Positions 1 to 7,601 of a stretch of 32,181 nt of DNA are shown here, in pieces. Origin of the DNA: CAYNYF01 sp964401385 (GTDB lineage: Bacteria; Planctomycetota; Phycisphaerae; SM23-33); contig CAYNYF010000048.1 in NCBI GenBank assembly GCA_964401385.1, forward strand, positions 1 to 32,181, in the 5' to 3' direction. A model generated the notes under the pieces. The model worked only from the letters and a program-made list of their open reading frames with translations. It did no database searches and was not told the origin of the DNA. Positions within the stretch are counted from its first letter, which is position 1. Every line of letters begins with the position of its first letter. Both the position numbers and the translations under genes were made by a program.

Positions 1-801
1 GAACCACGGCCCGCGGACGCCCTCGTCGAGGATCGTCATGAGCACGCCGAACCGCCCGCCGGCGGCCAGGCCCGCCTGCCTTCCGCCTGCCTGCCTTCCG
101 CCTGCCTGCCTTCCGCCCGCCTGCCTTCCGGAGGTGGGCAGGGAGGTGGGCAGGGAGGTGGGCAGGTCGTTTTCGTAGGCGACGAAGTCGGAGTCCTGCT
201 CGTGCGCGACCTCGGCCGTTCCCCGGCGCCCGCCGTCGGCCAGGACCGCCCCGCCGGCCGCCGGCAGCAGCCGAGGCTCGACGCGTATGCCGACGCTGCC
301 GAACTTGCTCTGCGGGAACTCGGCCGGTCCGTAGCGGGCGATCTTTTCGCTGCAAACGTCGCAGACGGTGGCGTCCTCGCCCGCCCGGAAGTCCACCGTG
401 CGGACCTCCTCCAGCATCGGCCGGTCTTCCTCGTCCAGCCAGCGGAGTTTGAAAATGAACTTCACGCCATGCTGGTGCGGCTCGATCCGCGGCGGGTCGG
501 GGGTCTCCGTCCGCCCCATGTCCGCCCCCAGGCGGTCGTCCCGCCCCCGGAGCGGCGGGGTGGCCCAGAAGTTGCCCACCCGCCCGGAGACAATCACCGG
601 GCTCTGGGCGACGAACAGCCCGTTGTGGAACGGATGGTCGAAGGGAAACTCGCGCAGGACGGTCACCCCCGCCGGCGTGTACAGCGGAAAGACGAACGTG
701 CGATAGAAGTTGCTGCCGACGGCGCCGAGGCACCGGCCGCTGCGGGCGTCGGCCACCAGGTACGTCCGCTGGTTGACGATGACACGGAAACGATCGCTCA
801 T
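1..801 (-). CDS. PmoA-like (DUF6807) family protein, 3' end cut by window edge
   Basis: An open frame of 267 codons runs from an ATG at 801 leftwards off the window without a stop, so only the N-terminal part is present. The product begins MSDRFRVIVNQRTYLVADA and contains FPFDHPFHNGLFVAQ (about residues 54-68), a His-rich pattern I associate with the PmoA/DUF6807 family of Planctomycetota and Bacteroidota, a beta-rich fold of unknown reaction often found in carbohydrate-degradation loci. No signal peptide is visible. The codons for about residues 213-244 are made entirely of an in-frame tandem repeat (71-166), giving Leu-Pro-Thr-Ser and Gly-Arg-Gln-Ala-Gly repeats that look inserted. The ribosome-binding site is weak (GCAGGCAG region); a TATACT box lies about 65 bases upstream. 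It is divergent from the creatininase-like gene. Family assignment is fairly confident; function is not known. Confidence 0.68.
   Translation of the reverse strand, partial: MSDRFRVIVNQRTYLVADARSGRCLGAVGSNFYRTFVFPLYTPAGVTVLREFPFDHPFHNGLFVAQSPVIVSGRVGNFWATPPLRGRDDRLGADMGRTETPDPPRIEPHQHGVKFIFKLRWLDEEDRPMLEEVRTVDFRAGEDATVCDVCSEKIARYGPAEFPQSKFGSVGIRVEPRLLPAAGGAVLADGGRRGTAEVAHEQDSDFVAYENDLPTSLPTSLPTSGRQAGGRQAGGRQAGGRQAGLAAGGRFGVLMTILDEGVRGPWF
71..166. repeat. compound in-frame tandem repeat, 4 x 15 bp plus 3 x 12 bp
   Basis: Four 15-bp units of the form C(C/T)(C/T)GCCTGCCTTCCG occupy 71-130, and three perfect 12-bp units GAGGTGGGCAGG occupy 131-166. Both unit lengths are multiples of three and the total is 96 bp (32 codons), so the DUF6807-like reading frame on the minus strand is kept. 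The same 12-mer, inverted, occurs twice at 8406-8429, so this is a dispersed element of the genome. Confidence 0.9.
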
Positions 802-866
802 GGTCGCTGCCTGCACACGCCCTCTCGGGCCCGCTCCGATCGCCGGATCGACTCGCGGCCCGCCCA

Positions 867-872
867 AGTATA
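867..872 (-). promoter_or_regulatory. candidate -10 box for the DUF6807-like gene
   Basis: TATACT on the minus strand, with TTGCGC 18 bases upstream (891-896) as a poor -35. It lies about 65 bases before the ATG at 801 in the 229-bp divergent intergenic region. Confidence 0.35.
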
Positions 873-958
873 CGGGCTTGCGGGCGCCGGGCGCAAGCCT
901 CATTGCCGGCACTGAGGCACTTTCGGCGCCGCCTGTCGCGGCGGCTGCCGCCGACGGT

Positions 959-964
959 TACAAT
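959..964 (+). promoter_or_regulatory. candidate -10 box (TACAATGCC) for the creatininase-like gene
   Basis: TACAAT followed by GCC, 67 bases before the start at 1031. No good -35 is visible. The same TAYAATGC pattern recurs before other genes in the window. Confidence 0.4.
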
Positions 965-1030
965 GCCGGCGGGTCCGCGGCCGTGTCCGGAGCGGCACCC
1001 TCGGTGAGTTTCGATTACAGGAGAACGCTG

Positions 1031-1804
1031 ATGGAAAAGGTTCGCTACTCGGAAATGCTGCCGCACGAGATCGTTCCCCGCAGGAAGCGCTTCCCGGCCG
1101 CGTTCATCGGCCTGGGAGGGCTGGAGTGGCACGGCGAGCACCTCGGCGTCGGCAACGACGCCCTCAAGGCGGAGAAGCTCTGCGAGCTGGCGGCGGCGGC
1201 CTCCGGCGGCTTCGCCATGCCCACCCTCTGGTACGGCGAGCCGCGCACGGCCAGGCTGATGGAGGCCAACCACAACGCCGGCGGGGGCATCACCGACAAG
1301 ATGGAGCTGCCCAAGCGCAACTTCACGACGACGCACTTCGGCGTCTCCACGGCCGACCAGATCGCCTTCTACCAGCGGCTGATCTATCACGTGCTGGTGC
1401 AGATGAACACGCTGGGCATGCGGGCGGTGTGCCTGCTGAGCGGGCACTACCCGCTGAAGGCCTGGGCCGACAAGGCCATCGCCCGCTTCCACCGCGTCAA
1501 GCGCTACGCCGGCACGCGGGCGTACTGCGGAATCGAGTTCGACTACGTCACCGGCCGGCAGCGGCGGCTCGTCGGCGGCGACCACGCCGCCCACTGGGAA
1601 ACGTCTTACCTGTGGTACCTCCGCCCGGACTGCGTGGACCTGTCGGTCTTCCGCGGGCGGGAGGACGAGCCCCTGGTCGGCGTGGGCGGCAAGGACCCGC
1701 GCCAGTTCGCCACGGTCGAACTCGGCCGGCGGGCGTGCAAGCTCATCGTCCGCGGCATGGTGACCAAGGCCCGCAAGCTCACCGCCTCCGCCCGGCGGAA
1801 GTGA
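1031..1804 (+). CDS. creatininase-family amidohydrolase
   Basis: A 257-residue protein. Members of the creatininase (creatinine amidohydrolase / MftE-like) family are metal-dependent amidohydrolases acting on small cyclic or formylated amides. The family landmarks are visible: the N-terminal LGGLEWHGEHLGVGNDALKA block (E-x-H-G-x-H-L and the metal-binding Asp), the central LLSGHYPL loop in place of the usual N-G-H-G-G-N, and GGDHAAHWETSYL near residue 180, matching the G-x-H-A-x-x-x-E-T-S metal/catalytic block. The start at 1031 is chosen because AGGAG lies 8 bases upstream and the family N-terminus begins here; an open frame extends further upstream but crosses the promoter region. It converges with the HAD gene 13 bp downstream. 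The degenerate central loop means the substrate cannot be guessed. Confidence 0.85.
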   Translation: MEKVRYSEMLPHEIVPRRKRFPAAFIGLGGLEWHGEHLGVGNDALKAEKLCELAAAASGGFAMPTLWYGEPRTARLMEANHNAGGGITDKMELPKRNFTTTHFGVSTADQIAFYQRLIYHVLVQMNTLGMRAVCLLSGHYPLKAWADKAIARFHRVKRYAGTRAYCGIEFDYVTGRQRRLVGGDHAAHWETSYLWYLRPDCVDLSVFRGREDEPLVGVGGKDPRQFATVELGRRACKLIVRGMVTKARKLTASARRK

Positions 1805-1817
1805 CCGCGACTGGCGA

Positions 1818-2438
1818 CTACGGGATGATTCCGTGCTCGCGCAGCGTCCGGGCGACGGTCTGCCCGTGGTTGACCAGGACCGCCCGGATGCCCAACCGCC
1901 CGGCCGCGAGGACGTTCTCCTCGTTGTCGTCGAAGAACAGCACGGCCGCGGGCGGCAGGCCCATCCGCTCCAAGGCGAAGTGGAAGATCTCGGCGTCGGG
2001 CTTCTGCATGCCGATCTCGCAGGAGGCGTAAAAGCCGGCGGACAGTTCGTACAGCCAGTGCCGGCGCAGCCACCCAAAGTGCAGGTCGTTGACGTTGCTG
2101 AGGGTGTACAGCGATACGCCTTCGCCCAGCGCCTCGTAGGCTTCGCGGACGCCGGGGAAATCCTCGCCCAGCATGGCCATCCACGCCTCGGTGAACTGGG
2201 CGTAGCTCACGGCCGAGCGGAGCGGCTCGCGACTGTGCTCGTACGCGTCGCGCATGCTCCACTGGCCGGTGTATAGGCGGTCCACCACCTGCGGGCAGGT
2301 GACCAGCAGCGGCGGGATCTCTTCGGGCGCCAGGCCGGCCATCTCGGCCAGGGCCCGCATCGTCCGCTCTTCGTGGACCCTCAGCACCACCCCGCCGATG
2401 TCCGTCAGCACCGCCTTGATGTCGGAGGTTTTTCCCAC
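1818..2438 (-). CDS. HAD-superfamily (subfamily IA) phosphatase
   Basis: A 206-residue haloacid-dehalogenase-type hydrolase. Motif I is LTDIGGVVL near residue 13: the nucleophile Asp is present, and the second Asp of the usual D-x-D is Gly, as in the YihX (alpha-glucose-1-phosphatase-like) branch whose motif reads D-x-G-G/N-V. Motif II is TLSNVND (near residue 112), motif III is the Lys of QKPDAEIF, and motif IV is FFDDNEENV. A helical cap lies between motifs I and II. The start is a GTG at 2438 with no strong ribosome-binding site; the protein must begin close to here because motif I follows within 15 residues. A TACAATGCA box sits about 34 bases upstream. A sugar-phosphate substrate is inference. 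Confidence 0.85.
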   Translation of the reverse strand: MGKTSDIKAVLTDIGGVVLRVHEERTMRALAEMAGLAPEEIPPLLVTCPQVVDRLYTGQWSMRDAYEHSREPLRSAVSYAQFTEAWMAMLGEDFPGVREAYEALGEGVSLYTLSNVNDLHFGWLRRHWLYELSAGFYASCEIGMQKPDAEIFHFALERMGLPPAAVLFFDDNEENVLAAGRLGIRAVLVNHGQTVARTLREHGIIP

Positions 2439-2471
2439 TGGCTCGGAAGCTCAAGAGGTTCTCGGCCGTGC

Positions 2472-2477
2472 ATTGTA
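2472..2477 (-). promoter_or_regulatory. candidate -10 box (TACAATGCA) for the HAD gene
   Basis: TACAAT on the minus strand followed by GCACGG, about 34 bases before the GTG start at 2438. No convincing -35. Confidence 0.4.
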
Positions 2478-2537
2478 CCGGCCGCAGGCCGAATGCCCAG
2501 CTCCCGATGGGATTTGCGCCACGCTTCCCCACAGGGC

Positions 2538-2678
2538 GTAGGGTGGGTTGCTACGCAACCCACCTTTTCGTCTCTGCATGCGGAATGGGTGTGGGCTGGG
2601 TTGCTACGCTACCCACCTTTTCATTCTGCACGCGGGATTGCTGGCGGTAGGCTCGCTTGCTAGGCAACCCACCTTTTC
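2538..2678. repeat. three spaced copies of a palindromic GGGTTGC-TAC-GCAACCC repeat
   Basis: Copy 1 (2538-2569) contains GGTGGGTTGCTACGCAACCC with a further CACC, a near-perfect inverted repeat followed by TTTTC. Copy 2 (about 2593-2622) and copy 3 (about 2643-2678) are diverged versions, each ending in CCCACCTTTTC. They are spaced about 50-55 bp. Each can fold as a hairpin followed by a short T run in plus orientation. I see no gene in 2439-2822; this block and the hairpin below fill it. Confidence 0.85.
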
Positions 2679-2701
2679 CGAGATCGGTTGACCACCCTCG
2701 C

Positions 2702-2740
2702 ACGCTCAAGCCCACCCCCGCTTGAGCGTTGCACCAATGC
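2702..2740. repeat. hairpin repeat, left copy flanking the STAND operon
   Basis: ACGCTCAAGC, an 8-base loop and GCTTGAGCGT form a perfect 10-bp stem, followed by TGCACCAATGC. A second copy in the same orientation lies at 7567-7601, so two direct copies bracket the two-gene operon. Confidence 0.8.
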
Positions 2741-2822
2741 CGGCCGCGGACGCCCCCGGCCGGGGGACGATCGAACGCCTCCGCCTGACCAGGGACAAGC
2801 AGCGCATCGCCTGCGGCTAACG

Positions 2823-3551
2823 TCAGGATCGAGGTGCGGTGGCCGCCTCCGGGGCATCCGCAACAGCGGCGGCGGCGTTTGAAAGAAGTTGCAGAGTCCG
2901 CGCTTTAGCGGACGCTGTATAGTCGGAAACGCGAATATTGTCGGTCGCGCCTGGGCACCACTTCCGGTTTACCATGGGTTCAATCCCGCCCCCGTATCCC
3001 TCCAGCATCACCTCAGAAATGTCTGCGTGTTGGCATTCCCCGCGGAGCTTTCGCAGGATACTCACTGCGTCTATGCCCGGCTCCTCGTGGAGCACAACGC
3101 CCAGTGGGGAACCGAGTGGTATTTCCTTCGCCACTTTCGGAAGGTTGGCTTCGAATTCCTCGAAACCAAGCTTGTACACGAGGTTCAGCAGGTGGCCGAA
3201 AGTATCGGCGGCATTGACGCAGGCGGCGACAACACCGTCAAACGCGATTAGCATTAAGAGCCGGCCAGTCTCGCCGGTCCTGACTCGGATCAGATGTCCC
3301 TCCCTCCGGTTTCCGAAACGGATCTCAACCGCGTCCTTCGCGTCCTCCTCCTTGGGATTGCTCAGTCCGCTGAGATCATCCCACCGGACGTCTGAGAGCA
3401 AGTCACAATGGTGGTGCAGGAAGCGCGTCTTCCAGTCTATGCTCTTAACGTACTTCTGGACATCCACAAGACAGCTTGAGTCCGGCCCTGTCTCTTTCCA
3501 TCGACAGATCGCGCGCTGCATTGCCTGTAATGCTTGGATGGTCCGTTTCAT
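2823..3551 (-). CDS. HEPN-like protein, partner of the STAND NTPase (putative)
   Basis: A 242-residue protein of no family I recognise with certainty. Its ATG overlaps the TGA of the upstream STAND gene (ATGA at 3551-3548), so the two are translationally coupled. Residues 97-132 form an amphipathic helix region (ADTFGHLLNLVYKLG) and residues 162-180 read AVSILRKLRGECQHADIS, where R170 and H175 give the R-x4-H pattern typical of the active site of HEPN RNases; a further helix (YTASAKARTLQLL) follows. Helix, R-x4-H helix, helix is the usual layout of the C-terminal half of HEPN domains. The N-terminal 90 residues have no assigned fold. No signal peptide or membrane segment. HEPN RNase activity is inference from one motif and helix layout; it could instead be a structural partner. 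The last 15 residues are Ala/Pro-rich and run into repeat-type sequence. Confidence 0.6.
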   Translation of the reverse strand: MKRTIQALQAMQRAICRWKETGPDSSCLVDVQKYVKSIDWKTRFLHHHCDLLSDVRWDDLSGLSNPKEEDAKDAVEIRFGNRREGHLIRVRTGETGRLLMLIAFDGVVAACVNAADTFGHLLNLVYKLGFEEFEANLPKVAKEIPLGSPLGVVLHEEPGIDAVSILRKLRGECQHADISEVMLEGYGGGIEPMVNRKWCPGATDNIRVSDYTASAKARTLQLLSNAAAAVADAPEAATAPRS

Positions 3552-6500
3552 TCGTCCAAGAGTTCTTCATCCATAGCCATCGATTCCCGTATCTGGCGTT
3601 CGAAGTAGTCGGCCAGATCCCCGTAGAATCGTGCAACGGCAAGCTCCTCACGGTATTGGTGCGCCAATCTCTGGGCGGACTGCTTATCTTGGACGTACCT
3701 GGGCGGGGCTTTGCCCACTCCGCTGCTGACGACACCCGAGATCGCTACGCTAAAGAAAGCCGAGCGGACCCTTCTAACGCAGTCTTCACCAAGTCGCTCG
3801 GCGTTCCGCACCGTACTGGCAACGAACTCGTGGTTTGTGAAGACAAACGCGTGTTCGGCTTCTCGTGTAAGATGCGCTGCCCCGGCAACGTGATCCGGTT
3901 GATCCGAGAGCGCCCACTCGCGAAGCACGTCCATAGCAGGCTGGCAGAAACCGGCGGCGGCCAGGCTGTACAGCCTTGGCACCCAGTGACGATAGACCCA
4001 ATGATCCTTCAGCACTTCCTGGCGGATCTCCCGCAACAGATCCTGGTACTCCGCCGTTTCTGCCAGTGCGCCTACCCCTTTGTGGAAATCGACGTGAGGG
4101 AGGGGCTGGGAGTCGCCAGCGTGGCCGTCCGGAAGAGACGCAGCATACCCTATCCTGGCTAACAGCATACGGACGAGATCCACCGGACACATCCTGCTCG
4201 CGATCCCGAGGAAACCATCGATATGGTAGGAACGATGCTCCAACTGTGGCAGTTGCTCGACTTGCTTCAGCAGCTTGCGCACATCGTCTCCCGTGAGTAC
4301 TGTCGGACTGATTCCGTGGGTGGAATCGACCGCCAATAGAGCTTCGTCGAGTAGCTTGGCATCGCCCCCACAGTCGATTGAGACCAACACGTCCATGGCC
4401 TCACGTTCACAGATGCCCTTGGCCCACCAGAGCGAATGGGCAGCCAAGTGTCTGGCCGGCGTGAAGTGGGATCCAAGGAGGAGTTCGATGTTCTTGAGAT
4501 GCTCCTTCCAGTAGTCTTCGGGCTTGCCGAACCACTTGCTGGCGTATCCAGAGGCAATGCCTGCTACGAGATCTTCATCCTCGTCGGCCTCTACGGCGGA
4601 TCGGATCGCTGCAAGGGCACCCGCCGAGTCATGCTTCAACCACTGACCGAAGAGGGTAGGTGCTGACCGACGCTTGAGCTGAGCGTACGGGCTCTCAAGG
4701 ACTGCCCGAGCGAGAGCCGGAATAGCATCCTCACGGAGTTCGCCTAGGTGCTGAATAAGGAAGCGGACGTCGCAGTCGATGCCAGCATCGGCCAACTCGG
4801 CTATTCGTTGTCCGACATTCTCTATGATTTCCCGTGGCTCTGCGGCGTCCCGCCACATGCCTTCGGCGATTGCATGTACCTGCTCGATGTGGTCATTCTC
4901 AGCGGCCTGCCAGTCGCTACGACGGAACGCTACCCGGCGATTGGGAATGATGGCCTTGTAGATGACGAACTCTTTGTGAAGGTGGTTCAGTTTCGCCAAG
5001 ACTGCATCCAAGTGATCGCCAAGCGCGGGCCACGCGAAACGGTCTTGGTGCTCGCGCAGCAGCACGGTCACCTCGAAGGCAACGGCCGGGAATGACGTCG
5101 CATTCGCGATGCCCGCAAGCATGTCAATGCCGTCTCGGACTTCGGGCTGCCACGAGAGCAATTCCTCATCAGATACCTCTCGGCCGAAGTGGCCGTGAGG
5201 CGACGAGAGGAGTTTTCGCAGTTTGTCGATCGCCTGAACAGCCAACTTCGGCTTACCGCCGGTAGCCTGTTGTTCAAGAACTTCGCACGCCTTATGCCGG
5301 AGGGCTGTAACGGCAGGATTGCTTGGGGGGAGAGCGAACGAACTCAGGCGAAGCGATCGCCCGTCCGATCGATTGAACGTGGGATCCCGCGCGAGGAGCA
5401 CCGAAACCACTTCGGATACATCTCCGAAGACTCCTTGGCGTCCTTCCTCGCCCGCCGCTGCTCGGAGGCCCTCGAGCGCGCTCATCTGAAGCCGGGGGGG
5501 CTTCTGCGGATCATATGAGAGAATGTCCTGGAGTACGCGAAGCGGGGCTTCCGGGTGCGCGTGCAACGTCCTGTCATCCTCCGCTCCCAGACGCCACAAG
5601 AGCGTTGCGCAACGAGCCGTGAAGTCGGCGTGCCACGCTAGAGTTTTCAGCAGCCGAGGGACCTCACCAAGCACGGCCTCCTGGCCGATGCCAAGGGTTC
5701 GGATGATCGGCTCTGGATCCTCGGGGGCGTCCTCATTCTGGCAAAGCCACTGGATGATGTCCCAAGTCTGCTGAGGGGCAAACCAGGCGGCTCCTTCCAG
5801 CCTTCCAATCAGGTCTCTTCGACCTCTATGAGACAGGGCCGGCATCGCTTCCTTTATCACGGCCCACACGTCGGCAAGCACATCCACCGGGGTCTTGGCG
5901 GTCCGACACCGCCATTCGAGTTCACCGACATTGGTGAGGATGTTCGACAGGTAGACGGAACCGAAAGAACTGAAGATCTCATCGACAAACCCCGTCGAAG
6001 CGCCGTCGGCTACCGCAGCCCCGAATAGGAGGTGATCCGCAAGCACGTCCGGCTGAACCCTCACCTTGTACCCACGACGAAGAATGAGCCTATGCTCCTC
6101 CCGCAAGTCGGTGAGCGCCCGAATAACAGACGATTTGCTCACTGCCAGATAGGAAGCCAGCAAATCCTCTATGGGCTCTCTCCCTGGACGCACTGGACCT
6201 ACGGCCGACAGCGCCTCCAGAAGTCTGCGCGCTGGCACGTCTCCGGCGATGGTCGCAGGCAAGTCGGCGAGCAGGCCGTCCAGGGCTGCTGTCTTGAATC
6301 TCTCCTTGTGAGCTAGGAGTTCTGGCTCGATTCTTCCCTCCTGGATGAGCTTGCCGCCGACCGTGATCACTAGCGGATTTCCATCTGAGACATCCACTAG
6401 TCCTTGGGCCAAGTATACTCTCGCCTCGCCGACAGAACGCTTCGCAAGTTCAAGAGCACCGACTTCCGCATCCAGCGGCCAGAGCTCATCCAAATGCAGG

Positions 6501-7423
6501 ACGTGTTCCTCAGGGAGTATCCGGAGTGCGTATCGCAGACGATCCAATCCCGCCGGCCTGCACGTCAGTAGAAGCTTGGGCCCCTCGTTGAGTCCAGCCA
6601 TTGTCCGCACGAGTTCGTCTGGCGCTGTCAGGCGGTGGGCATCATCGACTACGACACATACGCTTCCTCTCGGCAGCCCGCGAAGGTGATCGCTGCTTAG
6701 GTCGAACTGTGGGCCGAGGAAGACTAGGCGTGGGGGTCTGTCCCGCCTCCGCTTGGCAAGCTCCAGCAGGATCTTCGACTTGCCGACTCCTCCCGCGCCA
6801 GCCAGAACGGCGGCCGTGGCCTCTCCCTCTAAGAAGCCCTCAAGCTCCGCGATGACTGCGTCTCGTCCGACGAGTCCGTGGGTGTGGTTAAAGAGAGCCT
6901 TGGGGTCCAGAAGGGGGCCGAAGAAATCGTTCGCATCCTGGAAGGTGCGGTACTGTCCAATGCCTGCCGACCATTCGGTCGCGAACTTCTTCAGCGAGGC
7001 CATTGCCAGTCCCGGGACTGTGTTCGGATCGTCGAGCGGAGGCGCCGTCAGGGTGGCCCGCACCTCTTGGCGAAAGGCCGCTAGCTTCTTGAGACTCTCT
7101 TCTTCCTCCGCCATGTCGCCGGCGCGTTCCGGCGGCACCTCGAATGCCAGCACCGGTATGCTGTGGTTCATTGCCTCGCGGAATTCCAGATGTGTGAACG
7201 ACAGGCCCGATCCCTGATCCACGGACCCGTACTGTGGGCCAATGATCAGGATGACCACATCAGATGACCGTAGTTCGGACAGGCAGACACCTAGCGGCTG
7301 TTCCGGGCGAGCACCGAATCCCTCCATTGACACCGGCTTGTCGCCAGCTACGTTGATCAGCCTTATGAGCCTGTCGCGAACGCCGACCAGGCCGTGATAA
7401 ACAGAACTCACGAAGACACGCAT
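3548..7423 (-). CDS. DUF4062-STAND NTPase with long helical C-terminus (putative defence protein)
   Basis: A 1291-residue cytosolic protein. Residues 1-100 match the DUF4062 pattern: MRVFVSSVYHGL at the start, then SSDVVILIIGPQYGS (53-67) and LSFTHLEFREAM (74-85); this TIR-like N-terminal domain is typical of STAND signalling proteins. A P-loop ATPase follows: Walker A GAGGVGKS (209-216), Walker B VCVVVDDAH (255-263), LLLTCRP (284-290) and GNPL (348-351), then a winged-helix-like stretch to about 480. The remaining 800 residues are alpha-helical, without recognisable catalytic motifs, as expected of a ligand-sensing repeat scaffold. The ATG start fits the canonical DUF4062 beginning. The gene overlaps the HEPN-like gene by 4 bp. 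Base composition is less GC-rich and codon use more relaxed than the neighbours, suggesting transfer. An antiphage role is inference from architecture and context; transcriptional regulation is the main alternative. Confidence 0.8.
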   Translation of the reverse strand: MRVFVSSVYHGLVGVRDRLIRLINVAGDKPVSMEGFGARPEQPLGVCLSELRSSDVVILIIGPQYGSVDQGSGLSFTHLEFREAMNHSIPVLAFEVPPERAGDMAEEEESLKKLAAFRQEVRATLTAPPLDDPNTVPGLAMASLKKFATEWSAGIGQYRTFQDANDFFGPLLDPKALFNHTHGLVGRDAVIAELEGFLEGEATAAVLAGAGGVGKSKILLELAKRRRDRPPRLVFLGPQFDLSSDHLRGLPRGSVCVVVDDAHRLTAPDELVRTMAGLNEGPKLLLTCRPAGLDRLRYALRILPEEHVLHLDELWPLDAEVGALELAKRSVGEARVYLAQGLVDVSDGNPLVITVGGKLIQEGRIEPELLAHKERFKTAALDGLLADLPATIAGDVPARRLLEALSAVGPVRPGREPIEDLLASYLAVSKSSVIRALTDLREEHRLILRRGYKVRVQPDVLADHLLFGAAVADGASTGFVDEIFSSFGSVYLSNILTNVGELEWRCRTAKTPVDVLADVWAVIKEAMPALSHRGRRDLIGRLEGAAWFAPQQTWDIIQWLCQNEDAPEDPEPIIRTLGIGQEAVLGEVPRLLKTLAWHADFTARCATLLWRLGAEDDRTLHAHPEAPLRVLQDILSYDPQKPPRLQMSALEGLRAAAGEEGRQGVFGDVSEVVSVLLARDPTFNRSDGRSLRLSSFALPPSNPAVTALRHKACEVLEQQATGGKPKLAVQAIDKLRKLLSSPHGHFGREVSDEELLSWQPEVRDGIDMLAGIANATSFPAVAFEVTVLLREHQDRFAWPALGDHLDAVLAKLNHLHKEFVIYKAIIPNRRVAFRRSDWQAAENDHIEQVHAIAEGMWRDAAEPREIIENVGQRIAELADAGIDCDVRFLIQHLGELREDAIPALARAVLESPYAQLKRRSAPTLFGQWLKHDSAGALAAIRSAVEADEDEDLVAGIASGYASKWFGKPEDYWKEHLKNIELLLGSHFTPARHLAAHSLWWAKGICEREAMDVLVSIDCGGDAKLLDEALLAVDSTHGISPTVLTGDDVRKLLKQVEQLPQLEHRSYHIDGFLGIASRMCPVDLVRMLLARIGYAASLPDGHAGDSQPLPHVDFHKGVGALAETAEYQDLLREIRQEVLKDHWVYRHWVPRLYSLAAAGFCQPAMDVLREWALSDQPDHVAGAAHLTREAEHAFVFTNHEFVASTVRNAERLGEDCVRRVRSAFFSVAISGVVSSGVGKAPPRYVQDKQSAQRLAHQYREELAVARFYGDLADYFERQIRESMAMDEELLDE

Positions 7424-7482
7424 TCTTGGCCCTGCCCTTCCAATTGCTCAGATTGCGCCGCGGACATGCGTCTAGATGAGTC

Positions 7483-7511
7483 CGGGTACCAGGACTCGCC
7501 CAGTATGTCAA
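7483..7511 (-). promoter_or_regulatory. weak promoter candidate for the STAND operon
   Basis: TTGACA (7511-7506) is a perfect -35, but 17 bases on the would-be -10 is TACCCG, a poor match. It lies about 60 bases before the start at 7423. Kept only because of the exact -35. Confidence 0.25.
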
Positions 7512-7566
7512 GGTCTTGTCCCTCCGCCCGAAGGCACAGCGACACCAGATCCTCCGGTCCTTCTTA

Positions 7567-7601
7567 CTCAAGCCCCCGCACGCTTGAGCGTGGCACCATG
7601 C
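7567..7601. repeat. hairpin repeat, right copy flanking the STAND operon
   Basis: CTCAAGC, 8 bases and GCTTGAG form a 7-bp stem, followed by CGTGGCACCATGC. It aligns with the copy at 2702-2740 in the same orientation with a few substitutions. Confidence 0.8.

Noticed and set aside
2538..2740. Inverted repeats as insertion-sequence ends
   Set aside because: No transposase or remnant is found in or near them, and no target-site duplication is visible.
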